DNA from: Marinicella rhabdoformis
GTDB lineage: Bacteria; Pseudomonadota; Gammaproteobacteria; Xanthomonadales; Marinicellaceae
Direction: 5' to 3'
Assembly: GCF_009671245.1 (NCBI RefSeq)
Contig: NZ_VTFS01000002.1
Span: 1-64,000, forward strand
Length of the DNA stretch: 64,000 nt
Part shown: piece by piece, positions 1-8,498 of the stretch
Numbering within the stretch: the stretch's first letter is position 1
Layout: the number at the start of each line of letters is the position of its first letter
Notes under the pieces: generated by a model
Database searches by the model: none
What the model was told of the DNA's origin: nothing
The model's input: only the letters and a program-made list of their open reading frames with translations
Position numbers and translations under genes: made by a program

Positions 1-115
1 CTGGTGAAAATAGAGCTATAGAACCACCTGAACCCATCTCGAACTCAGAAGTGAAATGTAGCATCGCCGATGGTAGTGTGGGAGTTCCCATGTGAGAGTA
101 GGACATCGCCAGGAT
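1..115 (+). rRNA. rrf: 5S ribosomal RNA, 5' end at or just before the window edge
   Basis: The stretch matches bacterial 5S rRNA through its most conserved part: CGAACTCAGAAGTGAAA near 41-57, GCCGATGGTAGTGTGGG near 66-82 and GAGAGTAGG near 94-102. The first bases (CTGGTGA) pair with TCGCCAGG near 106-113 to close helix I, so at most one or a few 5' bases are missing. A strong terminator follows directly, so this is the last gene of an rRNA operon whose 16S and 23S genes lie to the left of the window. Confidence 0.95.
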
Positions 116-124
116 CTTATACTA

Positions 125-157
125 AAAAAGCCTCAACATATGTTGGGGCTTTTTTTT
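125..157 (+). terminator. Rho-independent terminator of the rRNA operon
   Basis: A ten-base stem (AGCCTCAACA with TGTTGGGGCT, 129-138 and 141-150) with a TA loop is followed by eight T residues. It lies about 12 bases after the 5S rRNA and ends that transcript. Confidence 0.9.
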
Positions 158-186
158 GCCTTAAATTTATTGAACATCAACAAATG

Positions 187-219
187 TAAAAAAAGCCTTA
201 ATAAAATGGTTAAGGCTTG
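187..219 (-). terminator. Probable terminator of the kdsB operon
   Basis: Read on the minus strand, AAGCCTTAA and TTAAGGCTT form a hairpin followed by a run of seven T residues. It sits about 140 bases beyond the kdsB stop, so it would end the exbB-exbD-msbA-lpxK-kdsB transcript and insulate it from the rRNA operon. The 140 bases in between contain another short hairpin (CGCCTA/TAGGCG near 310-332), but no gene was recognised there. Confidence 0.65.
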
Positions 220-360
220 AAAGGTAAATTCCTTATTTGAGTATGTTATTTTCAGCTGGGGGTATTACCGGGATCGCAGGTTGTAATGAGATGACATGCT
301 GCTATCGTACCCGCCTATGTTGTTTCTAGGCGTTGTTTTAATGGTGATTAAGGCCTACAT

Positions 361-1125
361 TTATTGTATTGTTTTCTCAAAAGTAACAATGTCTTCTGGC
401 GTATCAATACCATGAGGCGTTGGTAAAAGTGCTTTTGCTGTGGCAATCTTATGGCCTGTAGAAAGTGCCCTAAGTTGTTCTAGAGATTCTACTCTTTCTA
501 ATTCGGTCTGAGGTAAAAGTGAAAAGTCTTTGAGGAATGACACCCTGTAAACATACAAACCAATGTGGTGTTTGTAAGAAACATGTTCTGGAAGTTCAGA
601 CGTACCAGTATGGTTGAAAAGATGTTGAGACCAGGGGATAGGGGCTCGCGAGAAAAACAAGGCCTTACCGTTGGTTTCAGTAACGATTTTAACCAAATTA
701 GGGTTAAAAACATCTTCAATGGTTTTTATTTCTTGATACAAAGTTCCAATGCTGATGTCATCATGTTGTTCAAACAGTTGCAGTACCGCGTTGATATTTT
801 CTTTGGGCACCAAAGGTTCATCACCTTGATAATTTAATACCAATGTCTCATCAGGCCAATTCATGATTTGCGCACATTCTGCAATTCGATCAGTTCCTGA
901 CTGGTGGTTATTTTGAGTCATTACAACTTTTTGTCCTAGTGATTCAACGAAATCGAAAATTCTTTTATCGTCAGTAGCAACTACCACTTCCAAAGCACCT
1001 AATTTGTTGGCGGACTCTATAGCCCATTGAATCAATGGTTTCCCTTTAATCTGAATTAATGGCTTTCCGGGTAGTCGTGTTGATTGATAGCGGGCAGGGA
1101 TACAAATAACAAAATCTGTTTTCAT
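361..1125 (-). CDS. kdsB: 3-deoxy-manno-octulosonate cytidylyltransferase (CMP-KDO synthetase)
   Basis: KdsB activates the eight-carbon sugar KDO with CTP to give CMP-KDO, the donor for the inner core of lipopolysaccharide; it acts in the cytoplasm. The 254-residue product has the family length and opens with the nucleotidyltransferase motif IPARYQSTRLPGKPL. It keeps LNYQGDEPLVP at about 98-108 and the C-terminal GIDTPEDI near 238. The start codon overlaps the lpxK stop as ATGA, so the gene is the last of a tightly coupled operon. Identification rests on motifs and on the lpxK/msbA context and is secure. Confidence 0.96.
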   Translation of the reverse strand: MKTDFVICIPARYQSTRLPGKPLIQIKGKPLIQWAIESANKLGALEVVVATDDKRIFDFVESLGQKVVMTQNNHQSGTDRIAECAQIMNWPDETLVLNYQGDEPLVPKENINAVLQLFEQHDDISIGTLYQEIKTIEDVFNPNLVKIVTETNGKALFFSRAPIPWSQHLFNHTGTSELPEHVSYKHHIGLYVYRVSFLKDFSLLPQTELERVESLEQLRALSTGHKIATAKALLPTPHGIDTPEDIVTFEKTIQ

Positions 1126-2111
1126 TTTTTTAAGCCCTCAATCAATCCATTTATTTGGTGTATTGTATCTGGCTTCATTATAATTTTTAGCTGCACAACC
1201 CAGATGTTTTTGCTATCAAATTGATCACATTTTACGGCATCTTTTTCTGTAATCATTATAGGGTAATCATCATCAAAGCATAAGTCATCAAATGCTATTT
1301 CATGGTGATCTGGTAAAGGTTTTTTAATAATAGCCAAACCTTCTTTTGATAATAAATTGAAAAAACTGTTTGGGTTAGCAATACCAGCAACAGCATGAAT
1401 TTTTTGGCTTCTGAAAGTTGTTATATCTATTTGTTTTGATGGGTGCCCTAAAGGGTAAATTGATTTAATACCGAGTTCGTAATGGTGTTTATCCGGAAAA
1501 CTACCTTTGTAAATAACAATATCTGCTTCATCAAGCCGAGTTAAAGGTTCTCGTAATGGACCTGCTGGTAAAAACATGTTATTTCCAGTTTGCCACTTGG
1601 CATCTAACATGACTATTTCTATATCTCGCTTTAAGGCATAATGCTGCATACCATCATCTGAAACAATAACATTGACATTGTACTGGGCAATTAGTTGTTT
1701 ACCAGCTTTAGCTCTGTCCTTTCCAACCATCACGGGTGCTTGTGTTTTTTGTGCCATTAACAGCGCTTCATCTCCTGAAGCATGTGCATCGGCATGTGGT
1801 GTTACAAACATTGGCTCGACTTTTCTCTTACCACCATAACCTCGTGAGATGATGCCTGGTTTATAACCCAATGTTTTCAAATGATTCACCAACCAAATGA
1901 CCATCGGCGTTTTACCACCACCGCCCGCAGTTATATTACCAACTATGATTACAGGTACTTTTAATTGGGTGCTGCGAAGTAAGCCTAATCGATATACCTT
2001 CCTGCGAAGAGCAGCTATTTTTTGAAAAGCTTTAGACAACATACGTGCACCAAAGCTCGGTGATTGACCCCCATACCAAATGGCTCTGACTTTATCTTCA
2101 TTGTGACTCAT
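1122..2111 (-). CDS. lpxK: Tetraacyldisaccharide 4'-kinase
   Basis: LpxK phosphorylates the 4' position of the lipid A disaccharide at the inner face of the cytoplasmic membrane, completing lipid IVA. The 329-residue protein carries the LpxK P-loop variant VGNITAGGGGKTP at about 57-69, then a conserved ISRGYGG, and the DDGMQH motif near 152-157. Length and motif order fit the family. Its start shares one base with the msbA stop (TAATG) and its stop overlaps kdsB, so the three are translated as a block linking lipid A phosphorylation, flipping and KDO supply. Confidence 0.96.
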   Translation of the reverse strand: MSHNEDKVRAIWYGGQSPSFGARMLSKAFQKIAALRRKVYRLGLLRSTQLKVPVIIVGNITAGGGGKTPMVIWLVNHLKTLGYKPGIISRGYGGKRKVEPMFVTPHADAHASGDEALLMAQKTQAPVMVGKDRAKAGKQLIAQYNVNVIVSDDGMQHYALKRDIEIVMLDAKWQTGNNMFLPAGPLREPLTRLDEADIVIYKGSFPDKHHYELGIKSIYPLGHPSKQIDITTFRSQKIHAVAGIANPNSFFNLLSKEGLAIIKKPLPDHHEIAFDDLCFDDDYPIMITEKDAVKCDQFDSKNIWVVQLKIIMKPDTIHQINGLIEGLKK

Positions 2112-3901
2112 TAGTTTGTCAGTGCCTGTGCTTGTTGTAATTGGGCGTATAGACCTCGTTTGGCCATCAGTTCTTTGTGACTACCTTGCTCAGCAATTTG
2201 GCCATGATGCATCACAACAACAGTATCAGCATTTTCAATTGTTGATAAACGGTGAGCAATGACCAGTGTGGTCTTGTTTTCCATAACATGTTGTAAAGCT
2301 TGTTGAATGTGTTGTTCTGATTCTGTGTCCAGTGCTGATGTGGCTTCGTCCAGAATCAATATCGGCGAATCTTTAAGTATGGCTCTGGCTATGGCTATGC
2401 GTTGACGTTGTCCTCCGGACAGTCGCGTGCCATTGTCACCTAACATGGTATCAAAACCGTCAGGAAGTTCTTGTATGAATGATAAAGCATTGGCTTTGTG
2501 GGCTGCTTCAATGATCTCAGCTTCAGATTTAAGTTGGTTGCTGCCATAGGCAATGTTGTTTCGTACTGTGTCATTAAACAGCACAACTTCTTGGCTTACG
2601 GCCGCTATGTGGTCACGCAAGTTACTGAGGGTCAGTTCGTGAATATTTTTGCCGTTGATGTTTATACTGCCTTGGTTGATATCGTAAAATCGGGGTAATA
2701 AATTGGCGACAGTGGTTTTGCCACTTCCTGACGCGCCAACCAGTGCCACCACGTGTCCAGCTTTGACTTTCAGATTGAAATCTTTTATTGCCCAAATGGG
2801 TTTGCCTTTTTCATCATTTTCATAAGAAAAATATACCGAATCAAAACTCAGAGACATTGGTCCAGGTGCTAACTCTGATTGGCCATGGTCTTCTTCAATC
2901 GGTTGTTCAAGTATATACAAGACACTATCAGCTGCTGCCAACGTCGTTTGAATGGCAGCAAAAACTTGGGACAGACGCTTGATAGAAGGCATCAATGCGA
3001 GCATCGCTGTCATGAATGCCATGAAAGTACCTGGAGACATATTTGACTTGGCTGCCAAATACATGATGACCGATAATGCAATGGCAATCATCAGATGTAT
3101 CGTAGAAGAAGTCACTTCTTGTGTGGCTACTATCTTGACTTGTAACTGCCTGTTTTGTTTGATGTTGTGGTTGAATCTTTTGTGTTCATCTGCTTCACCT
3201 TTGAAAATTTTGACAATTTTCTGTCCTTTGACGACTTCTTCAACAATTTGTGTGATGCGCGCTACAGACCCTTGTATGCTTCGACCAATTTTACGGAATC
3301 TTTTGTTAATTATTCGGATGATTATAGCAACCACAGGAAAAACGATAAAAGCAACGACAGCCAGTTTGGCTGAGTAATAAAACATGACACTGAGGAACAT
3401 GACAATAGCCAAAGCTTCTCTGAGCATTTGAATTAAGCTTTTGGTGACTCCTGTTGCAATTTGTTCAATATCGTATGTGATGCGTGATATCAATCCGCCC
3501 GCGGCATGCTCATCGTAAAATTTTTGTGGTAGTTTTAGGTAACGACTGAATACTTGTCGTCTTAAATCATTGACTATCTTTCGTCCGGTCCAAGTAAAGC
3601 CATAAGCGGCAACGAAATTACCAAAAGCCCGAATGATGAATACGCCAATGATCAACACGGGAATCAAGCTGATCCATTTCGGATCTTGTTGGGCAAAACC
3701 ATTGTCTAATATGGGTTTCAACATGGCAGCAAAAGATGCCTGCATGGCAGCATCAATCAAAGCACCCATGAAAGCCAAAAATAAAACCAGACGATAAGGC
3801 CTAGCATACATTAACAGTTGGCTGTAAGAAGCTTTGGGCTTGTTATCTTTGTTGGTGTGCTTCGAGTGTGCTTTTTTCAGCTTGTTACTGTTTTCGTTCA
3901 C
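2111..3901 (-). CDS. msbA: Lipid A export ABC transporter, fused permease/ATPase
   Basis: MsbA flips core-lipid A across the inner membrane as a homodimer. The 596-residue protein has an N-terminal exporter membrane domain with six helices (about 30-330) and a C-terminal ATPase. The ATPase shows Walker A GASGSGKTT near 388, the signature LSGGQRQR, Walker B ILILDEATSALD and the switch histidine in IAHRLS. The N-terminus (first 25 residues) is lysine-rich and hydrophilic, longer than in E. coli MsbA. Its start overlaps exbD by four bases. The neighbours lpxK and kdsB support MsbA over other exporters of the same fold. Confidence 0.94.
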   Translation of the reverse strand: MNENSNKLKKAHSKHTNKDNKPKASYSQLLMYARPYRLVLFLAFMGALIDAAMQASFAAMLKPILDNGFAQQDPKWISLIPVLIIGVFIIRAFGNFVAAYGFTWTGRKIVNDLRRQVFSRYLKLPQKFYDEHAAGGLISRITYDIEQIATGVTKSLIQMLREALAIVMFLSVMFYYSAKLAVVAFIVFPVVAIIIRIINKRFRKIGRSIQGSVARITQIVEEVVKGQKIVKIFKGEADEHKRFNHNIKQNRQLQVKIVATQEVTSSTIHLMIAIALSVIMYLAAKSNMSPGTFMAFMTAMLALMPSIKRLSQVFAAIQTTLAAADSVLYILEQPIEEDHGQSELAPGPMSLSFDSVYFSYENDEKGKPIWAIKDFNLKVKAGHVVALVGASGSGKTTVANLLPRFYDINQGSININGKNIHELTLSNLRDHIAAVSQEVVLFNDTVRNNIAYGSNQLKSEAEIIEAAHKANALSFIQELPDGFDTMLGDNGTRLSGGQRQRIAIARAILKDSPILILDEATSALDTESEQHIQQALQHVMENKTTLVIAHRLSTIENADTVVVMHHGQIAEQGSHKELMAKRGLYAQLQQAQALTN

Positions 3902-4317
3902 TGTTGTGTACTTTTAGTTGTGGCCATTGATACCGCAGAAAATCCCATGTTGCCCAGCACATCCATAGCGAGTACAACATGCTTGTGGGCCACATTGGCA
4001 TCAGCTTTTAAGATAACTGGCATGTCTCTGTCGTCTTTTGCAATGGCACGCAAGGCTTTGGTTAAATTAGCTGTTTGTGCATTTGGTACTTCGTTGTTGT
4101 TGACATAAAAAGCACCATTTTTACTGATTGATATAACCAAGTCTTCTTGGACAGAAGCCACAGCATCAGCACTGGCTTCAGGCAGCTCAATTTTAAGTTT
4201 TGATTGTTTTTCAAATGTGGTGCTGACCATAAAGAAAATCAGCAGCAAAAAAACAACATCAATCAAAGGCGTCAGATTCAGGTTGCGCCTTTCTGATTCT
4301 GAACTCGAAATTTTCAT
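3898..4317 (-). CDS. exbD: ExbD/TolR-family biopolymer transport protein
   Basis: ExbD-type proteins are single-span inner-membrane subunits that work with ExbB as a proton-driven motor. The 139-residue product has an N-terminal stretch RRNLNLTPLIDVVFLLLIFFMVSTTF. The aspartate of LTPLIDVVF is the residue that takes part in proton transfer in ExbD and TolR. The rest is a periplasmic domain. It overlaps exbB and msbA by four bases each. There is no TonB or Tol gene beside it, so the energised partner is unknown; the same arrangement ahead of lpxK is found in other gammaproteobacteria. Confidence 0.9.
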   Translation of the reverse strand: MKISSSESERRNLNLTPLIDVVFLLLIFFMVSTTFEKQSKLKIELPEASADAVASVQEDLVISISKNGAFYVNNNEVPNAQTANLTKALRAIAKDDRDMPVILKADANVAHKHVVLAMDVLGNMGFSAVSMATTKSTQQ

Positions 4318-4919
4318 TGTTTTTCGCTCATAGAATCAATTAATTGCATGACTTGTTGTTCCATGACTATGGTTTGGTCAGCAATTTTATTCTTAAAGTG
4401 CCTGTAAAAAAGAACGGTGGGTATGGCAACAATCAAGCCAGCTGCAGTAGTGGTCAGTGCTTGAGAAATACCGCCAGCCAATTGGTTGGCATCGCCGACA
4501 CCGAATTCCATGATGTTGGCAAACACTTTCATCATACCAATTACTGTGCCCAACAGACCTAACAAAGGTGAAACTTCGCCTATGGCGCTGAGCCAGTTTA
4601 ATGGTTTTTCTAATTGATGTGACACATGTCTTCCAGCATCTTCTACTGCTTCTACAATCTGTTCTCTAGGGGCGTGGCGTTTGTGTAAAGCCGCAGCCAT
4701 TAAGTACCCTAAAGGTGAGTTTTCTGCTAATTGTTCAATGTGCTTGGCGTCTAAATTTTTCTTTTTGGACCAATCTATGACTTGCGCTGGCAAGTCACTT
4801 GGAATGATTTCTTTGTCTCGTAGGCTCCAAAAACGTTCGCCAATAATCATCATGGCCAAAGCCATTAAAATTAACAAGAAAATCATCACAACACCGCCAC
4901 TGGCTACAATTTCAAACAC
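4314..4919 (-). CDS. exbB: ExbB/TolQ-family proton channel protein
   Basis: This is the pentameric motor subunit that partners ExbD. The 201-residue protein has an N-terminal membrane helix (about 5-27), a cytoplasmic stretch, then two further helices. These include the conserved SPLLGLLGTVIGMM region (about 112-125) and the TTAAGLIVAIPTVLFY helix typical of MotA/TolQ/ExbB proteins. A clear ribosome-binding site, AAGGAG, precedes the ATG. It is the first gene of the minus-strand operon exbB-exbD-msbA-lpxK-kdsB. The family is certain; whether it energises a TonB-like protein or something linked to lipid A export cannot be told from sequence. Confidence 0.9.
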   Translation of the reverse strand: MFEIVASGGVVMIFLLILMALAMMIIGERFWSLRDKEIIPSDLPAQVIDWSKKKNLDAKHIEQLAENSPLGYLMAAALHKRHAPREQIVEAVEDAGRHVSHQLEKPLNWLSAIGEVSPLLGLLGTVIGMMKVFANIMEFGVGDANQLAGGISQALTTTAAGLIVAIPTVLFYRHFKNKIADQTIVMEQQVMQLIDSMSEKQ

Positions 4920-5023
4920 AGGCCACTCCTTTTAAGTTGGGAATTAAAAAAACAGCTATTTTAATCAATTAAATAGAAAAATTCAGTAAAACCTGTAGAT
5001 GTACTGAATGCTGAATTACAAAG

Positions 5024-5052
5024 CCCACGCTGAACGTGGTGTTCAGCGTGGG
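5024..5052 (-). terminator. Perfect 12-bp inverted repeat after the acyl-CoA reductase gene
   Basis: CCCACGCTGAAC and GTTCAGCGTGGG are perfectly complementary around a five-base loop, starting 15 bases after the stop of the minus-strand reductase gene. The stem is strong but the T tract on the minus side is poor (CTTTGTAATT). A terminator is therefore likely but not certain. It could also protect the mRNA 3' end. Confidence 0.5.
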
Positions 5053-5066
5053 TAGGGCGTCACTGG

Positions 5067-7052
5067 TTACCAGTGAACACCACGCATTAAGCTGGCAAAC
5101 GCCATCTGTTCAGGTGAAACTTCTTTAGGTGCAGCAGATTTATCACCTTTAGCTGCAGCAGAATCTGGGAACATGTTGAAAGCAGAATTCATAACAACCT
5201 CCATAGATTTAGGCATAACGGCATGCATCACTTGAGCAAATACTCCCAATTTTGTGGCGATTCTTTGAGGACGTCTGATGATGGCATCTTTAATAAACAA
5301 GGCCGCTTCTTCAGGAGAAATGGTTGGTACGTTGTTATACATTTTGGTCGGTGCGATCATGGGTGTACGAACCAATGGCATGTTAATTGTGGTGAACGCC
5401 ACATTCAAATCGTTGTACTCAGCAGCGGCACACCTTGAAAAAGCATCCAATGCCGCTTTTGAAGCCACATAAGCTGAGAATCTTGGTGCATTGGTCAATA
5501 CACCAATTGATGAAATGTTGATGATTTGACCAAACTTTCGTTCTGACATGCCAGGTAAGAATCCCATAATCAAACGCAAAGAACCGAAGTAGTTGAGGTC
5601 CATGGTGCGCTCAAAATCATGAAAACGGTCATATGATAATGCAATTGAGCGGCGAATGGATCGGCCTGCATTGTTCACCAAAATATCAACACCACCTAAA
5701 TCATTGTTGACATCTTCAACTAACTTCAAAGCAGATTTTTCATCAGATAAATCTGCACTGTACATAGACACTTCTGCGCCTAATGCTTTCGCTTCTTTGG
5801 CTGTTTCTTCAAGTTTTTCTAAGCCTCTGGCCACGATGATCAAGTGTGCGCCTTTCTCCGCTAACATCATTGCCACGGCATGACCGATACCAGAAGATGC
5901 ACCGGTAACCATCACTCGTTTGCCTGCCACACGGCCAGACAATGAACGATCAACAAACAAATCTGGATCGAGGTTACGTTCCCAGTAATCCCAAAGACGG
6001 AAAGCGTATTTTTTCAACTTAGGGAGTTTGATGCCAGAGCCTTTTAAAGCTTTCTGCGTTTCACGATCATCAAAGCGAGTAGGGTAATTAACAAACTTTA
6101 AAACGCCAGGAGGAATGCCGATGTCATTCATCAACTGCTTGCGAATGCGCCTTACTGGTGAGAGCATCATCAAGCCTTGTTTGACAGCGCCGGGTACAAA
6201 ATTAAAAACACGTGCATCGATTCGCATGTTCATTTGTGGTGCATTGGCCGCATCTGCAAAAATATTCAAGACTGTCCCAATGCGTTTTGGATTTGAATCC
6301 GTGATGTGGAAGCAGCCACCATCCAAACCTTTTTGGTGTGCGATGTGGTCCATGACGTCAACAACATAATCGACTGGAACCATGTTTAAACGACCGCCTT
6401 CTAAGCCCATCATTGGCATCCATTGAGGGAAAATTTTTCGCATTTTCTGAATTAACTTGAAGAAATAATAAGGCCCATCAATTTTATCAATCACACCTGT
6501 TTTGGAATGGCCTAATACCATGGCAGGTCGATAAATACGAAACGGAATGTTGCAATCTTTGCGAACAATCGCCTCAGAATCGTGTTTGGTTTTGAAGTAA
6601 GGGTGGTCTAAACCTTCCGCTTCTTCAAACATGTCTTCTCGGAATACGCCAGGGTACATGCCCGCAGCAGCAATTGAAGATGTGTGGTGAAAACAGCCAG
6701 CCTTGATGGCTTCAGCCAGTTGTACGGCGTGTTTTGTACCATCAACATTGGCAGCCAACTGATCTTCCATGCTGGCACTCATGTCATATATCGCAGCCAA
6801 GTGGAAAAAGTGCTTGACCTTGCCTTTCATTGCATCGATGTTTTTCTTGCTTATGCCCAGGTTTTTTTCTGTTAAATCACCGGTAATTAGGTGAATTCTC
6901 TTGCTTGGTGCTACAATGCCATCCAGCATGTCTTGTAATTTCTTTTTTGACTCTTTTCTGACCAGTAAATAAATTTCACCTTTGCGGGCAAATAATTTTT
7001 CTAATAAATGCCTGCCTACGAAGCCAGATGCGCCTGTTAAGAAATACGACAT
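5067..7052 (-). CDS. Fatty acyl-CoA reductase, alcohol-forming, two SDR domains
   Basis: The 661-residue protein joins two reductase domains. Domain one (about 1-360) is of the extended SDR/male-sterility type, with the nucleotide motif TGASGFVG at 6-13 and the catalytic pair Y152/K156 in HPYFKTK. Domain two (about 375-600) is a classical SDR with TGASSGIG at 383-390, NNAG near 460 and Y528/K532. Length, domain order and many motifs (FREDMFEEAE, WDYWERNLDPDLF, NNAGRSIRRS) match, from memory, the 661-residue Marinobacter enzyme that reduces fatty acyl-CoA through the aldehyde to fatty alcohol with NADPH. It is divergent from an acyl-CoA-binding protein gene. A CAGGAG ribosome site precedes the start. 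The exact chain-length preference cannot be read from sequence. Confidence 0.9.
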   Translation of the reverse strand: MSYFLTGASGFVGRHLLEKLFARKGEIYLLVRKESKKKLQDMLDGIVAPSKRIHLITGDLTEKNLGISKKNIDAMKGKVKHFFHLAAIYDMSASMEDQLAANVDGTKHAVQLAEAIKAGCFHHTSSIAAAGMYPGVFREDMFEEAEGLDHPYFKTKHDSEAIVRKDCNIPFRIYRPAMVLGHSKTGVIDKIDGPYYFFKLIQKMRKIFPQWMPMMGLEGGRLNMVPVDYVVDVMDHIAHQKGLDGGCFHITDSNPKRIGTVLNIFADAANAPQMNMRIDARVFNFVPGAVKQGLMMLSPVRRIRKQLMNDIGIPPGVLKFVNYPTRFDDRETQKALKGSGIKLPKLKKYAFRLWDYWERNLDPDLFVDRSLSGRVAGKRVMVTGASSGIGHAVAMMLAEKGAHLIIVARGLEKLEETAKEAKALGAEVSMYSADLSDEKSALKLVEDVNNDLGGVDILVNNAGRSIRRSIALSYDRFHDFERTMDLNYFGSLRLIMGFLPGMSERKFGQIINISSIGVLTNAPRFSAYVASKAALDAFSRCAAAEYNDLNVAFTTINMPLVRTPMIAPTKMYNNVPTISPEEAALFIKDAIIRRPQRIATKLGVFAQVMHAVMPKSMEVVMNSAFNMFPDSAAAKGDKSAAPKEVSPEQMAFASLMRGVHW

Positions 7053-7133
7053 AGAGTTTTCTCCTGTAATTAGATTGACCCGACCTCTAAAATCGTGTCA
7101 AATGAAGCGGAATAAATTTGCTAATATCTTACC

Positions 7134-7391
7134 ATGACTGATTTGAATGATGCATTTGAGAATGCACAGAAAGAGATAAAAACTTTAAGCTCAAAACCTG
7201 ACGATGGCACTTTGTTGAAGCTCTATGCTTTATACAAACAAGGGGCTGTTGGAGATGTTCAAGGTGACAAGCCTGGATTTTTTGACTTCGTTGGCGCAGC
7301 CAAATATGAAGCCTGGGAACAATTAAAAGGCACAACCAGCGAAGATGCACAGCAACAGTACATCGACCTAGTGAACAAACTGGTAGGCTGA
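7134..7391 (+). CDS. Acyl-CoA-binding protein
   Basis: A small four-helix protein that binds long-chain acyl-CoA in the cytoplasm and presents it to enzymes. The 85-residue product has the family length. It carries the diagnostic KLYALYKQGAVGDV at about 28-41, followed by KPGFFDFVGAAKYEAWEQLKG and a C-terminal YIDLVNKL, all standard for this family. The gene lies 81 bases from and divergent to the acyl-CoA reductase. Its stop overlaps the start of a TetR regulator (TGATG). The arrangement suggests that it feeds the reductase or buffers the ligand sensed by the regulator. Confidence 0.95.
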   Translation: MTDLNDAFENAQKEIKTLSSKPDDGTLLKLYALYKQGAVGDVQGDKPGFFDFVGAAKYEAWEQLKGTTSEDAQQQYIDLVNKLVG

Positions 7392-8014
7392 TGAAAACCA
7401 AAGACCGCATCATTGCCACTGCATTGCGGTTGTTCAATGAAGAGGGTGAGCCCAATGTCACCACGAACCACATTGCCGATGAAATGGACATCAGTCCAGG
7501 AAATTTGTATTACCACTTTAAAAGCAAGGACGACATCATTTGGCAGATTTTTCTTCAATATGAAGGAAAAATAAAGGAAGCTTTGGTGGTGCCAGAAATT
7601 CAAACCGCTAGCATGAAATCTATGTGGCTATATCTGAACATGGTTTTTGATGTCATCGTAGAATACCGTTTCCTTTATAGAAACTTGATTCAGTTGATGA
7701 ACCGCATAGAGTTTCTTAAGCGTCATTTTCGTCACATTTTGGCACTTAAGTCACAAACTGCACTGGCCATATTGGAGCAACTTCAAGAGCTTGAAGTGGT
7801 TAAAGCTGATGACGCAACGGTGCGGAATTTGGCGGATCAAATTGCACTGACTTCAACTTTTTGGTTGAACTATTCTATCGCGATTTTTGATGATGAGTTT
7901 GATGAGCAAAAGAAATTATCTCACGGTATCTTTCACATTTTACAAATGATTGCACCTTTTCTTGATGACAAGCAAAAGGCTTTGCTTAACCAGTTGTCAG
8001 CTCAGTTTTTATAA
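7391..8014 (+). CDS. TetR-family transcriptional regulator
   Basis: The 207-residue protein begins with a TetR DNA-binding domain: the helix-turn-helix covers about residues 22-45 (TTNHIADEMDISPGNLYYHFKSKDDI). The variable C-terminal ligand domain has no recognisable subfamily, but is rich in aromatic residues and helices as for hydrophobic ligands. It is translationally coupled to the acyl-CoA-binding protein gene and 340 bases from the divergent acyl-CoA reductase. By position it probably responds to acyl-CoA or fatty acids and controls one or both neighbours. No convincing operator was picked out in the 81-base divergent region. Confidence 0.88.
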   Translation: MKTKDRIIATALRLFNEEGEPNVTTNHIADEMDISPGNLYYHFKSKDDIIWQIFLQYEGKIKEALVVPEIQTASMKSMWLYLNMVFDVIVEYRFLYRNLIQLMNRIEFLKRHFRHILALKSQTALAILEQLQELEVVKADDATVRNLADQIALTSTFWLNYSIAIFDDEFDEQKKLSHGIFHILQMIAPFLDDKQKALLNQLSAQFL

Positions 8015-8075
8015 GTATTAAGCTTTAATCTCTGAACGTCTTTTATCAAAGCTGTCTTTTTTCGAGGGTAGTTTT

Positions 8076-8140
8076 TCGTGAAGGTAACCTTCTTACGAAG
8101 GCAAGCTTTTTACGAAGGCAGGCTTTTTACGAAGGTATTT
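8076..8140. repeat. 17-bp tandem repeat at the 3' end of the arsR-type gene
   Basis: Units of the form TTACGAAGGCAGGCTTT start at 8093, 8110 and 8127 (the last incomplete), with a more degenerate copy before them from about 8076. The last unit contains the stop codon of the minus-strand regulator gene. Repeat length is 17, not a multiple of three, so it is not a protein repeat. It fills the gap between two convergent regulator genes. Confidence 0.7.
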
Positions 8141-8456
8141 CGGCACCACAATACATGTCATGCAATAAGTGGATGATAGATACGGCTTTGCTGTCAGTCA
8201 AAGAGTAATAAATACTTTGTGAATCACGGCGGTTTTGTACCAAATCCGCTTCCCTGAGTTGGGCCAAGTGCTGAGATAAAGCAGATTGACTTAATTGAGG
8301 TATTAACTCATTGATGTCACTCACTGAAAGTTCTTGATCATGTAACATACACAAAATCATAAGCCTGTGCTGATTGGCCAGGATTTTCAGCAAAGAAGTG
8401 GCTTGTTGGGAGTGTTCCAACATGCGCTCTAATGGAATGTTACTGGTTACGTTCAT
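8127..8456 (-). CDS. ArsR-family repressor with BigR/SqrR-type cysteine pair
   Basis: The 109-residue winged-helix protein matches the ArsR/SmtB fold, with the recognition region SQSALSQHLAQLREADLV at about 56-73 and a beta-hairpin wing (NRRDSQSIYYSL). It lacks the ELCVC metal site of ArsR. It has two lone cysteines, C36 (LMILCML) and C103 (MYCGAE), at the positions of the two cysteines that form a di- or tetrasulfide in BigR, SqrR and YgaV. It therefore probably senses reactive sulfur or redox state. It is divergent from the MMPL exporter operon and most likely represses it through the palindrome at 8504-8523. Sensor chemistry is inferred from the cysteine positions only. Confidence 0.85.
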   Translation of the reverse strand: MNVTSNIPLERMLEHSQQATSLLKILANQHRLMILCMLHDQELSVSDINELIPQLSQSALSQHLAQLREADLVQNRRDSQSIYYSLTDSKAVSIIHLLHDMYCGAEIPS

Positions 8457-8498
8457 GCGGGCATTATGCCTATTTTTTTGCTCATTACAAGTTTTTAC

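Noticed and set aside
220-340. Possible tRNA or small RNA between kdsB and the rRNA operon
   Set aside because: Only a small hairpin (CGCCTA/TAGGCG) is visible; no cloverleaf, no T-loop motif, no promoter.
7053-7133. Divergent promoter/operator between the acyl-CoA reductase and acyl-CoA-binding genes
   Set aside because: TTGAC-like boxes occur on both strands but no matching -10 or convincing palindrome was found, so no site is claimed.
7129-7603. Minus-strand frames of 114 and 120 codons over the acyl-CoA-binding protein gene
   Set aside because: They lie opposite well-supported genes and show no family resemblance; shadows.
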